From: CAWKAO01 sp963847665
GTDB lineage: Bacteria; Actinomycetota; Humimicrobiia; Humimicrobiales; Humimicrobiaceae
Assembly: GCA_963847665.1 (NCBI GenBank)
Contig: CAWKAO010000002.1
Span: forward strand, 682,001 to 746,000
DNA: 64,000 nucleotides
Reading direction: 5' to 3'
Part shown: in pieces, positions 55,677-64,000 of the stretch
Layout of the letters: each line of letters begins with the position of its first letter
Numbering within the stretch: position 1 is the first letter of the stretch
Program-made: the position numbers and the translations under genes
Notes under the pieces: model-generated
The model's database searches: none
Told to the model about the DNA's origin: nothing
The model's input: only the letters and a program-made list of their open reading frames with translations

Positions 55677-58600
55677 TCATTCCTCACACATATAGTAATA
55701 AACGCATTTTTTACTATTGCAGTGAACTTCTGATTCAGAGAACTGGTCGCTGTTTATACTGTTTATAATATTATTTATTTTCTTCCTGAAATCATTTATT
55801 TCCGTTCTACTGAACGCAGAACAATATGTTTTATTATTTCCAAGAAAAAATAAAAAACATGAGATCAGGTCTGTGTCTATATTATATATTTCAGAAATAG
55901 CTGAAGCATATGCTTTTAACTGATTTATATAACTCTCAGAAGGCCCTTTTTCTTTTAGGTCTGAGATCTTGTAATCTATTATCCTCATATCACCATTATA
56001 TTTTCTATCAAACCTGTCAGATTTGCAGCTTATCAAGAAACCATTTAAATTCCAGTAAAAGAGTTTTTCCAAAAATATTTCTCTGATCTTACTATCGCTG
56101 GCAAACTCACTGGCATTATAATTTTTTAAATATTTTAAGATCTCATGATCTTCAAGCACTGTAGCTTTTAAAGAACTTTTTTGCTGTTCATTTCTTACTT
56201 CCAGGAAATTATCCTCTACCTTGTGACCATATTCGAGCATAGTCAGGATCTGGATACTGCTATGTGTCCTTTCGCCTTTTTTTATACTGGCAGAAACCAT
56301 ATCAGGTATGCCATACCTGTATTTCCATAAATAATATTTTGGACATTTCATATAATCGAGCAATTCAGTCAAAGAAAAAATATTTTTTATGGATTGATCC
56401 GGAGTCATATCATTTTTATACGAAGCAGTCTTTTCTGATCTTTCAGGGGCATTTTCTTTACCTATCTTATTTACAAGTACTGCCAGCTTGTTCTCAGCTA
56501 CATAGAAATCATTCTTATCAATTGATTTTTTCCTGTCACTATTTTTTATCTGCAGGGTTGGCAACACATGCTTACCGGCAGGGATTATTTCATTGATTCC
56601 TCTTATAATAACTTTACAGCCTTCCTTAAACGTATCTTTCAAAAAATCAAAACTTTTTTTATCAGGAACAGTTATCTGGGTTTCAGTAAATATTTCTACT
56701 GCAAAGGGCAGGAACTCTTTAGCTTTTTTTTCAGGTATTTTAGCATCCATCCTGTTTTCATATTTACTGTATGAAAAAAAGAGGTATTTTTCTGCCCTGC
56801 TGCAGGCTACATAAAATATCCTTCTCTCTTCTTCGATACTTAATTTTTTTATTGCATCTTCAAAGCTTTTTTTGCTTTTATAACTGTTTTTCTTTTTGTA
56901 TATTTCTATATCTTTCCTTAAAAGCGAAGGTACGTTGAGCCTGTTGGCTGACGATCTGGTATAATAATCATTTTTCCAGAGCATCGGTAAGAAAACTGCC
57001 TTGAATTCCAACCCTTTTGCAGCATGGATGCTCATTATTTTGATGGAATTGCTCTCTGAAAACTCAATCGACTCAGGATTCTCTTCTTCTGTGCTTGCTA
57101 CGTCTTTTAGATATAAAATAAAACTCTCAAGACCGCTCCCGGTCTGTTCAGATTCAAAATCAGAACTTATCTTTATCATTGTCTCGACATTTTTTATACC
57201 GGACTTTGATGACGGGTCCAGGTCTGATTTCAGTTCATCAAAAAGTCCAGAATACCTGAATATCAGGGATACTATCTCATTCAGCTTCATAAAAGAAGAA
57301 TTGTTGATATAAAAATTAAGTTCTTCTAAAAATTCTGATACCCTTTTCTTTGCAGAAGCGCTCAGGTACTTATTTTCCCGATAATTCAATACTCCATCAA
57401 TAAGACTGGTTTCGTGCCCTCTTTTTGAATCATTTTTTAATTCTGTTGTTTCCCCGGTTTCATGCTTTAAGAAGAAAATATCCCTGTCACAGATCCTGTA
57501 TTTTTCTGACTGCAGCAGATAAAGAAGATAGGTCTCATCATTTATATCATGTATGAGCATTAGCCACGAGATAATAAAAAGTATTTCCCTTTCAAAAAAG
57601 AATCCCCTGTTACTGGTCACTTCGTATTTCAGGTATTTTTCATCTAATTTTTTGCAGATCATGTTAAATCTTTTTCTTCTTGAAAGTATAGCTATGTCTT
57701 TCAACTTCAGGCCGCTTGCAAGTAGCGCCTCTATTTTTAATGCTATTTCATCACACTCGTCTTCATGATCCTCACAGGAAAAAAAGATGACTTCTGAATG
57801 TTTTTTATCATCGTCAGAAGCAAGTTCTTTTACAAAACGGTTTTCATTACAATCGATAACCTTGCTTATTGTGTCCAATATATTTTTACCGGACCTGAAA
57901 TTTGTAGTAAGAAAAAAATTTTTGACCTCATAAGAAGAAAAAGCACTCCAATTATGAAAATTTAGAATATTTTCTACACATGCACCACGGAAAGAATAGA
58001 TACCCTGGTCATCATCACCCACTATCATCAACTTGTTCCAGCCTGGTTTATAAAGCATTGATACAAGATATCCCTGGGCTACATCCGTATCCTGAAACTC
58101 ATCAATAAAGATAAACTTATATTTTTTTCTGTATTCTTCCAGCAGCTTGTGGTCAGATGAAAAAAGCCTGTATGGTAAAAAAACATGATCATGGTAATCT
58201 ACCAGATTGTTCTTTATCTTTATTTCTTCATATTCTCTATATATACGCGTCAGGTCAGGAAGATACCTGCAGACTTCTTCTTCATCATCTTTCAGGGCCC
58301 TGCTTTGAAAAGACAAAAGGATTTCTTTCCTGTTTTTATAATATTTCCTGAGTTCTTCTGTAGAGATAAGGTTGCTTTTTAGATTATAGATATAATAGAG
58401 CAGTTGTTCTATAAATCTGGCAGGATCTTTGCCTATGGCTATGTCATTAAGTTCAACGTTCTTTATTATTTCATAAAGTATTTGCCAGGACTTGGAAATG
58501 TTTATAAGTTTGAAACCTTTACCGAGCCCGAATTCAAAGCTGTTTTCGCTGATTATCTGGTTTCCAAAAGAATTAAAGGTATTTATATTGATCATCTCTG

Positions 58601-58847
58601 CTGCAGTTCTGTTCTGTAGAGAATCAATTACCCTGCTTCTCATGTTTTCTGCAGCATTTCGTGTAAAAGTTATGGCAAGTATTTCATCGGGTCTGCAGGT
58701 CCCTTCTTTCAGAATATTTATAATGCTTTGTGTAAGGACAAATGTCTTTCCTGAACCGGCGCAAGCAATCACCCTCTTAAGTTCAGCGTCGCTTTCAATG
58801 GCTTCTTTCTGTTGAAAAGTGACAATGTCTCCTGTAGCGTTTTCCAT
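55677..58847 (-). CDS. adnB: UvrD-family helicase with C-terminal RecB-like nuclease, AdnB-like
   Basis: Motor and nuclease subunit of a probable double-strand-break end-resection complex. Superfamily 1A helicase motifs: Walker A CAGSGKTFVL, motif Ia LAITFTRNAAENM, Walker B FIFIDEFQDTD, VGDDDQGIYSFRGA, TTNFRSGKNIL, SIHAAKGLEF and EERRIFYVACSRAEKYLF. The C-terminal PD-(D/E)XK nuclease (about residues 830-1056) starts SLTELLDYMKCPKYYLWKYR and has CKSDRFDRKYNG, MRIIDYKIS and NQLKAYASAI. A terminal C-x4-C-x5-C cluster may, with the upstream cysteine, hold a 4Fe-4S staple. It lies 10 bases after the AdnA-like gene; order and canonical Walker A fit AdnB of mycobacteria. Confidence 0.82.
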   Translation of the reverse strand: MENATGDIVTFQQKEAIESDAELKRVIACAGSGKTFVLTQSIINILKEGTCRPDEILAITFTRNAAENMRSRVIDSLQNRTAAEMININTFNSFGNQIISENSFEFGLGKGFKLINISKSWQILYEIIKNVELNDIAIGKDPARFIEQLLYYIYNLKSNLISTEELRKYYKNRKEILLSFQSRALKDDEEEVCRYLPDLTRIYREYEEIKIKNNLVDYHDHVFLPYRLFSSDHKLLEEYRKKYKFIFIDEFQDTDVAQGYLVSMLYKPGWNKLMIVGDDDQGIYSFRGACVENILNFHNWSAFSSYEVKNFFLTTNFRSGKNILDTISKVIDCNENRFVKELASDDDKKHSEVIFFSCEDHEDECDEIALKIEALLASGLKLKDIAILSRRKRFNMICKKLDEKYLKYEVTSNRGFFFEREILFIISWLMLIHDINDETYLLYLLQSEKYRICDRDIFFLKHETGETTELKNDSKRGHETSLIDGVLNYRENKYLSASAKKRVSEFLEELNFYINNSSFMKLNEIVSLIFRYSGLFDELKSDLDPSSKSGIKNVETMIKISSDFESEQTGSGLESFILYLKDVASTEEENPESIEFSESNSIKIMSIHAAKGLEFKAVFLPMLWKNDYYTRSSANRLNVPSLLRKDIEIYKKKNSYKSKKSFEDAIKKLSIEEERRIFYVACSRAEKYLFFSYSKYENRMDAKIPEKKAKEFLPFAVEIFTETQITVPDKKSFDFLKDTFKEGCKVIIRGINEIIPAGKHVLPTLQIKNSDRKKSIDKNDFYVAENKLAVLVNKIGKENAPERSEKTASYKNDMTPDQSIKNIFSLTELLDYMKCPKYYLWKYRYGIPDMVSASIKKGERTHSSIQILTMLEYGHKVEDNFLEVRNEQQKSSLKATVLEDHEILKYLKNYNASEFASDSKIREIFLEKLFYWNLNGFLISCKSDRFDRKYNGDMRIIDYKISDLKEKGPSESYINQLKAYASAISEIYNIDTDLISCFLFFLGNNKTYCSAFSRTEINDFRKKINNIINSINSDQFSESEVHCNSKKCVYYYMCEE

Positions 58848-58857
58848 ATTTATTTCT

Positions 58858-61800
58858 TTATATTTTATTTTTTTTTGGACATATCAATTTGAAATCACAA
58901 GACCTGCATGAATAATAATCACTGGTAAAGTAATCAAATTTTTCAGACTTGATATCCTCTATGATAGATTGCAAAAATGATGAAAACTGTTTATATTCAT
59001 ATTCTCCTTCGGGTAAGACAAGGACTGGGTCACTGCTTTTTTCGTCCCCAATAAAAATATACTTGAGCATGATCTTCTTGTTTTTAAGAAATTCCAGCTG
59101 ACAGCTCCCATCGACTGCCATCCTGTAAAGCTTCAATTGTATCTCTCCCTCAGTACCGCTGGAAGAGGGTTTCTTTGCACCTGATTTGAAATCTATAAGT
59201 TCAGCTTCAAATTCATTTTTTATATTTATATGGTCTATCCTACCTTTTATTTCTTCGTCCCCAAACTGGAAACAAAAATCTTTTTCAACAATGACATTAA
59301 AAACATTATCCTTGATATAGTATTCATAAAACCTGGTGAAATCCCTTAAAGCCTTTGCCTGTAATTCCTCTTTAAGATATTTTATTCCAAAGATCTGTGA
59401 GTTTTTTTCAAAGATCTCCTTAACCAGCTCTATCAGCCTCTCAATACTCATGTCAGCGGAATCGTTAAAAAAAACTTTTAAGACCTCATGGTAGATACTT
59501 CCGATCAGAATATTTAGATTATATTCTTCTTTAATCCTGAAATAATATTTAAGCTTAAACCTGTAGGGGCAGTCATTATAAGTATTCAAGGAACTGTAGG
59601 AATGTACAGGTTTAAAGATCCTAAAAGGATTATTTCTGTTTACAGTCGGTTTTCTTGTCCTCCACCAGATATGGCTGTTATAGAATTCATAGAGATATCC
59701 GAGATCATCAGAGAATTTATCTTTTTTAATATTAAAACCTGCATCAATCTTATAAGTCTTAATGACTGCATTTTTACGCACGGACCATTTTTTCTTTTTT
59801 CCCCTTAAAAAAGATAGCTCGCTGGTACCATTCGGGGGTCCTTTTGATCTTTCAGAATTTAAAGTATTTTTCTTTTCTGCTTTTTTAAGCCCTTTATTTC
59901 TGTTCTGCTCATCATTGATGTTTTCCAGTTCATCAAAAAAAAGAGACTTCTCCTCTGCGTTGTTCGAGGTCACAAAAAGAAATGATTTAGCTCTTGTCAT
60001 CCCATTATAAAAAAGTTTCCTTTCGTCTTCGAAATGTTTTTGCATCAATACATCTGTATTGAATCTTTTGCCGGTAGAAAAATAATTAAAGACCTGCATA
60101 TCATAAAGCTGTGTTTTGCTGGACGGTGAAGGAAGATAGCCTTTATTTATAAATGGTAGAAAAACAGCATCAAATTCAAGTCCCTTACATTGGTGATAGC
60201 TCATCAGGTTTATGAATCCGGCTTTTTTAACCTCTTTGGTGCTGTCCTCGACTTCCTCAAGGAAACTACTGCTGATAATATCCTCTAAAAATAATATATA
60301 ATCATTTATAGAACATTTTTCGGGGTTTTCCTCAGAAAAACCTTTAACTGTAGTTATGAAATCACCAACTGTATTTAATATCATTTCCTTTTTATACTGC
60401 TTTATATCTTGCTGCCCGGAAAGCCATTTTATTATTCCGATCCTGCTATCGCTTAAAAACCTCAACATGAATTCTTGGGCTGAAATATCCCTATAATTTT
60501 TAAAAATATTTATTGTTTCTTTAAGTTTCCCGGATGCATTTATTTTTTTAGTGACACTTTCCTCCCTTGAACTGATCCTCTTTACCAGTGCAGCATTGTT
60601 ATTTACAAAAACTGAACCCAGGATTGAATCAATGGATTTTTTTAATATTGAAACTTCTGCTGTACTTAAGCCAGAACTTTCTGACTTTCTTAAAAGAATA
60701 ATGATCTTTGAAAAATTCAGAAGATATTTGATATAAACATTATCAAGTATTGTCCTGGAATTACGCTGGAGAAAAAGGATACCACTTTTCTCCAGAATGC
60801 TTTCAAGCATGCTGGCTTTATGTCCCCTTCCTTTTAAAAGAACAGCAATATTTTCAGGACTGATTTTTCTTCTTGTTATTAGATCTCTTATCTCTTCTAT
60901 TAAAAAATTAATTTCGTCTATGCTGTATTTAAATCTTCTTATCAAAACTGAGCCATCATCGGCTATTAATGACTTTGGCCCCTTTTTGATCCTGTTTTTA
61001 TTCTGGTTTATAAATGCCTCGCTCAAAGCATTTATAGACGGGCTGTTTCTTTTATTTTCTGAAAGCATCAATATATTTTTATCATATTTTTTCTGTTTGC
61101 TGAGCAACCTGTACAGTACTTCAAAATTGTTTGTCATCGACCCTCTAAAAGCATAGGTGCACTGGTCGTCATTGCCAAAAAAAATACAATTGTCTTGTGA
61201 AAGGCTTTTAACTATTTCAAACTGGGCCCTATTTATTTCCTGAAGCTCGTCGACTATTATAAATCTAGCGGTTGAAGCTGATTTTTTTTTAAAATCTTCA
61301 TGTTTCCTGAAAATGTTTACTGTGTCCTCCAACAGCCTTCCATAATTATACAGATTACCCTTTAGAAGTCTTTGTCTGTAATGTGAGTAGATGCCTGTAA
61401 TTTCAGAAAAAAGAGGGTTAGAATATGGAGTAAAGCTGCTGGAAAGGTCTTTTGGTGAGAGAAGGTTTTCCTGCGCCCTTAAAATAAAATCAAAGACTTC
61501 CTGAATAAAGCTGTTCACAAAATTTTTATTATCATTTAGAAGAAAACGAAAAGTAAGGGGATAATTTTTCTTTTCAATGTCATTTTTTATCGTTTCTCTA
61601 AGTAGATGCCACTGCTCCACAGCATTGAGTATTTTAGGTCCACTCATACAGTGTACCCCATTAGACACCAGGCTGCTTATATTTTTCGGGTCCAAAAGAC
61701 CTATAGTGCTGGCTTTATTTATTATTTCAGAGCAGTATGCAAAAAAAGTTGTGATCTGTATTTCAAAAACGCTGCGGCCCAACATTGAAGCGCTCTTATC

Positions 61801-61989
61801 CCTTAATATTTTTGCCCACCTTCGATTAAAACAGAAGACAAGCAGTTGCCATGGCTCGACCTTTTTTTGTGAAATAAGATACTTTATTGTCTCTAAAAGC
61901 TGGAAAGTCTTACCTGTTCCCGGGGAACCCACAACCAGAAATGAGCCATTTTTTTCCTCTATAAATCCTTTTATTTTTGAATCCAACAT
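58858..61989 (-). CDS. adnA: UvrD-family helicase with C-terminal RecB-like nuclease, AdnA-like
   Basis: Partner subunit, 1043 residues. Its Walker A reads VVGSPGTGKTFQLLE, the variant found in AdnA. Other motifs are IVDELQEINRAQFEIV (DELQ instead of DEFQ), FFGNDDQCTYAFRGS, NKRNSPSINALSEAF, SYHQCKGLEFDAVFLPF and DERKLFYNGMTRAKSFLF, so the motor looks functional. The nuclease begins SSLNTYNDCPYRFKLKYYF and has EIKGRIDHINIK, AELIDFKSGAKK and QLKLYRMA. The final CRSCDFKLICP has the C-x2-C-x5-C spacing of a 4Fe-4S staple together with the upstream DCPYRF cysteine. It is the first protein gene after tRNA-Gly. Confidence 0.82.
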   Translation of the reverse strand: MLDSKIKGFIEEKNGSFLVVGSPGTGKTFQLLETIKYLISQKKVEPWQLLVFCFNRRWAKILRDKSASMLGRSVFEIQITTFFAYCSEIINKASTIGLLDPKNISSLVSNGVHCMSGPKILNAVEQWHLLRETIKNDIEKKNYPLTFRFLLNDNKNFVNSFIQEVFDFILRAQENLLSPKDLSSSFTPYSNPLFSEITGIYSHYRQRLLKGNLYNYGRLLEDTVNIFRKHEDFKKKSASTARFIIVDELQEINRAQFEIVKSLSQDNCIFFGNDDQCTYAFRGSMTNNFEVLYRLLSKQKKYDKNILMLSENKRNSPSINALSEAFINQNKNRIKKGPKSLIADDGSVLIRRFKYSIDEINFLIEEIRDLITRRKISPENIAVLLKGRGHKASMLESILEKSGILFLQRNSRTILDNVYIKYLLNFSKIIILLRKSESSGLSTAEVSILKKSIDSILGSVFVNNNAALVKRISSREESVTKKINASGKLKETINIFKNYRDISAQEFMLRFLSDSRIGIIKWLSGQQDIKQYKKEMILNTVGDFITTVKGFSEENPEKCSINDYILFLEDIISSSFLEEVEDSTKEVKKAGFINLMSYHQCKGLEFDAVFLPFINKGYLPSPSSKTQLYDMQVFNYFSTGKRFNTDVLMQKHFEDERKLFYNGMTRAKSFLFVTSNNAEEKSLFFDELENINDEQNRNKGLKKAEKKNTLNSERSKGPPNGTSELSFLRGKKKKWSVRKNAVIKTYKIDAGFNIKKDKFSDDLGYLYEFYNSHIWWRTRKPTVNRNNPFRIFKPVHSYSSLNTYNDCPYRFKLKYYFRIKEEYNLNILIGSIYHEVLKVFFNDSADMSIERLIELVKEIFEKNSQIFGIKYLKEELQAKALRDFTRFYEYYIKDNVFNVIVEKDFCFQFGDEEIKGRIDHINIKNEFEAELIDFKSGAKKPSSSGTEGEIQLKLYRMAVDGSCQLEFLKNKKIMLKYIFIGDEKSSDPVLVLPEGEYEYKQFSSFLQSIIEDIKSEKFDYFTSDYYSCRSCDFKLICPKKNKI

Positions 61990-62021
61990 ATTTTAATCTG
62001 GATGAGAACAGTTTATTTTTA

Positions 62022-62095
62022 TGGAGCGGGGTACGGGAGTCGAACCCGCCTCTTAAGCTTGGGAAGCTTATGTACTACCGATGTACTAACCCCGC
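62022..62095 (-). tRNA. tRNA-Gly (anticodon CCC), CCA encoded
   Basis: Read on the minus strand: the acceptor GCGGGGT pairs with ACCCCGC, followed by T and an encoded CCA. The anticodon stem TAAGC/GCTTA encloses TTCCCAA, giving anticodon CCC for GGG. D and T arms are normal with GTTCGA. It lies 32 bases upstream of the AdnA-like gene on the same strand and could share its transcript. Confidence 0.96.
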
Positions 62096-62220
62096 AAAGT
62101 TTAAATAGAAAAGCTAATTTTTTCTAAAAATTATTATATCCAAATTACTCTGGCAAGTGAAATAATAAATATAAAATTGTTTTTTTTTCTTGTAAAAACT
62201 AATAAAATATCATAGTAATA

Positions 62221-63099
62221 ATGAAAAGTTTAATCATTTTAAATCCTGCATCATATCAGGGAAAGGCACTTCTCTATAGAGAGGAACTTGAGGCAGCACT
62301 AAAGGAACTGGCCCTTTCTCATGATATCGTGCTCAGTAAAAGTTCAGCAGACATTACAGATACTGTAAGAAAGAATATAGACAATTACACTAACTTTATA
62401 TCTGTTGGTGGTGATGGTACACTGCATCATATGGCCAATACATTGGCGGGAACTGATAAAAACCTCGGCTGTATCCCTTTTGGATCGGGTAATGACATTG
62501 CAACCAGCCTGGGAATAACTGCTGATATCAAAAAATGTTGCCTGTCTATCAAGCAATGCAGGACAAAAAAGATAGATCTTGGACTTATAAATAAAAAGTA
62601 CTATTATCTTGGAGTTTCAGGAGCAGGATTTGATTCAGTTGTGACCGACCTGGCAAACAATACAAGGTTTCCTTTTAAAGGTCCGTCAAAATATAAATAT
62701 GCTATATATAAGACTATAATAACCTTTACCTCAAAGAAATTTTATATTAAATATAACGGTATCGTGAAAACAGTCGATTCGATGTTTATGGTTGTCGGGA
62801 ACACTGATAGGTATGGTGGAGGGATGAGGATAGTCCCGGATGCAGACCCTTTTGATAGCATATTGGACGTCTGTATTATCAAAAGAATGAACAAAATACA
62901 TTTCATCAAAACATTTCCACTTGTTTTCGAAGGTCTTCACACAACAGATCCGTTCGTCGAGTACTTTAAAGTTAAAAATATTGAAATAGACAGTGAATAT
63001 AAATTTAGTGTATTTGCTGATGGTGAATATATCTGCAAATTGCCAGCCAGTTATGAATTAGCCCCAGAAGCTCTTAATTTCATAATGCCGGGAGATTGA
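62221..63099 (+). CDS. Diacylglycerol/lipid kinase family protein
   Basis: ATP-dependent lipid kinase of the DagK/YegS/DgkB group, 292 residues, acting at the membrane face. It has LIILNPASYQGKA at the start (the nucleotide-binding NPxxG-like region), the catalytic SVGGDGTLHHMANTL, CIPFGSGNDIATSLG, LGVSGAGFDSVV and YGGGMRIVPDADPFDSILDV. FADGEYI is near the C-terminus. The substrate may be diacylglycerol, undecaprenol-type lipid or another lipid alcohol. No ribosome site is evident before the ATG; a -10-like TAAAAT (62203-62208) lies close to it. It converges on the next gene with 9 bases between. Confidence 0.9.
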   Translation: MKSLIILNPASYQGKALLYREELEAALKELALSHDIVLSKSSADITDTVRKNIDNYTNFISVGGDGTLHHMANTLAGTDKNLGCIPFGSGNDIATSLGITADIKKCCLSIKQCRTKKIDLGLINKKYYYLGVSGAGFDSVVTDLANNTRFPFKGPSKYKYAIYKTIITFTSKKFYIKYNGIVKTVDSMFMVVGNTDRYGGGMRIVPDADPFDSILDVCIIKRMNKIHFIKTFPLVFEGLHTTDPFVEYFKVKNIEIDSEYKFSVFADGEYICKLPASYELAPEALNFIMPGD

Positions 63100-63108
63100 T
63101 CTTTTCTA

Positions 63109-64000
63109 TCAATACCTGACCCAGTCTCCATTTTTCATAAGAAAAACAGTTGAAGGTGGGTCCATCCTGTCGCCGTTAGAATTGAACTCTATATGCCCTA
63201 CAATACCATCATAAGAGGTAGTTTTTAACACCTCAAGAAAATCCTCTGGTAGAACAGAATTTGTTTTTTTCATCGAATCTATGATTATGTTAAGAGCATC
63301 ATAGGTATATGGAGCGAATGGTCCCGGACCCTGATCAATAAGTTCATTTTCACCGGTTTTCTCTATGAAGTCATTGTATTTTCTCCAGAACTCTATGGCT
63401 TTCTTATCTTCACTATATTTGGCAAGTGACGGAGGTTCCGAAACAATTGCCAGCAGCCCTTCCAGATATGTTTTATCCGTGAGCTTGCTTATACCTTCAT
63501 CCATTCCCAGTTCTTCTGTCACAAAGGTGCTGCCTAGACCCAGGACCCTAACTTTTTCAATCAGGTCAGCAACCTCATTGTATTTTCCACAAAAGAATAT
63601 AATATCAGGCTCATCGATGATAAGATTTTCAGCAAGGATATTGTACTGCTCCTCATCGAATTCAACAGAATACCTTTTATTATAATCTAAATTTCTTGAG
63701 TCAAAGATCTCCAGCAGAAAATCAACAAGCTGGACAGAGTAATCTTCACCATCATCTATCAATATCAGTTTTGATGGATTTAAGCCTTCAGAAATAAATC
63801 CAGCGATATTTTCTATTTTCTGGCTATTGTTAATTATCATCCTGAAAAAATTAGGAAATCCCCTGGAAATGTCTACACCCTGTGCAGAAGGGGTTATCAT
63901 TGGGATGTTATACTCTGAAAATACAGGTATTGAAGCCTTGGTAGTGCCGTTAAAAATAGGACCGATAACTGCAGAGACATTTTCTTCTACAAATTCCTGG
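63109..64000 (-). CDS. ABC transporter substrate-binding protein, Leu/Ile/Val (type I periplasmic) family, truncated
   Basis: C-terminal part of an extracellular binding protein; the N-terminus lies beyond the right edge. The frame is open to base 64000, so no internal start should be assumed. Visible are VSAVIGPIFNGTTKASIPVF followed by NIPMITPSAQGVDISRGFPN, the ligand-cleft region of the LivJ-like fold, LILIDDGEDYSVQLVDFLL, DEPDIIFFCGKYNEVADLI, YTYDALNIIIDSMKKT and DGIVGHIEFNSNGDRMDP. Ligands of this family are amino acids, amides or urea; which one cannot be told. Partner permeases and ATPases are not in view. Confidence 0.85.
   Translation of the reverse strand, partial: QEFVEENVSAVIGPIFNGTTKASIPVFSEYNIPMITPSAQGVDISRGFPNFFRMIINNSQKIENIAGFISEGLNPSKLILIDDGEDYSVQLVDFLLEIFDSRNLDYNKRYSVEFDEEQYNILAENLIIDEPDIIFFCGKYNEVADLIEKVRVLGLGSTFVTEELGMDEGISKLTDKTYLEGLLAIVSEPPSLAKYSEDKKAIEFWRKYNDFIEKTGENELIDQGPGPFAPYTYDALNIIIDSMKKTNSVLPEDFLEVLKTTSYDGIVGHIEFNSNGDRMDPPSTVFLMKNGDWVRY

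Noticed and set aside
63095..63113. ATTGAT/ATCAAT hairpin at the convergent ends of the lipid kinase and binding-protein genes
   Set aside because: Six AT-rich pairs only; could be a bidirectional terminator but chance is as likely.
1..64000. CRISPR arrays, insertion sequences, prophage or integrase genes
   Set aside because: Looked for repeated spacers, transposase motifs and att-like duplications at both tRNA genes; none seen.

Overview
The window is one AT-rich bacterial chromosome segment, dense in housekeeping genes and almost entirely transcribed leftward from 1 to 53 kb. I see no phage, transposon, CRISPR array or rRNA. The gene order polA-rpsA-coaE-uvrB-uvrA-uvrC-rapZ-gap-pgk-tpiA-gpmI-secG, a tandem AdnA/AdnB-type helicase-nuclease pair and a DUF5679-type zinc ribbon all point to the Actinomycetota. 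Low GC and a bacillithiol (rather than mycothiol) pathway suggest a deep-branching, probably uncultured lineage. The lineage call is inference from gene order, not from phylogeny.

Layout: 0-4 kb, a peptide-type ABC transporter (binding lipoprotein and two permeases). 4-9 kb, secG and lower glycolysis (gpmI, tpiA, pgk, gap). 9-22 kb, rapZ, the UvrABC excision nuclease, coaE, ribosomal protein S1 and DNA polymerase I. 22.2 kb, tRNA-Leu on the opposite strand. 22-29 kb, pfkA and a histidine operon (hisZ-G-B-H-A-F-IE, without hisC or hisD). 29-36 kb, dnaE, larB and a membrane pyrophosphatase. 36-48 kb, a branched-chain amino acid and serine block (cimA, leuD, leuC, leuA, serA, a class V aminotransferase, ilvN, ilvB, ilvD). 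48-49.5 kb, a small membrane ORF and a secreted trypsin-like lipoprotein with a TPR tail. 49.5-53 kb, bshA-bshB1-bshC for bacillithiol. 53-56 kb, rightward mnmA, a small zinc ribbon and ilvE. 56-62 kb, adnB and adnA behind tRNA-Gly. 62-64 kb, a diacylglycerol-kinase-family lipid kinase and a truncated branched-chain-amino-acid-type binding protein.

The amino acid genes fit together: CimA plus LeuC/LeuD would make 2-oxobutyrate from pyruvate, and IlvB/N, IlvD and IlvE would finish isoleucine, valine and leucine. leuB and ilvC must lie elsewhere. Glycolysis is represented from PfkA to phosphoglycerate mutase.

Many genes are broken by one-base shifts (oppC- and oppA-like, gpmI, uvrA, uvrB, uvrC, hppA, cimA, leuC, leuD, ilvN, ilvB, ilvD, the aminotransferase and the protease). 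In each case conserved family sequence resumes immediately in another frame. The shifts are a mix of gains and losses, mostly outside long homopolymers, and they cluster in blocks while long stretches are clean. I read them as sequence or assembly errors in functional genes, and I annotate each as one gene over its full reconstructed span.
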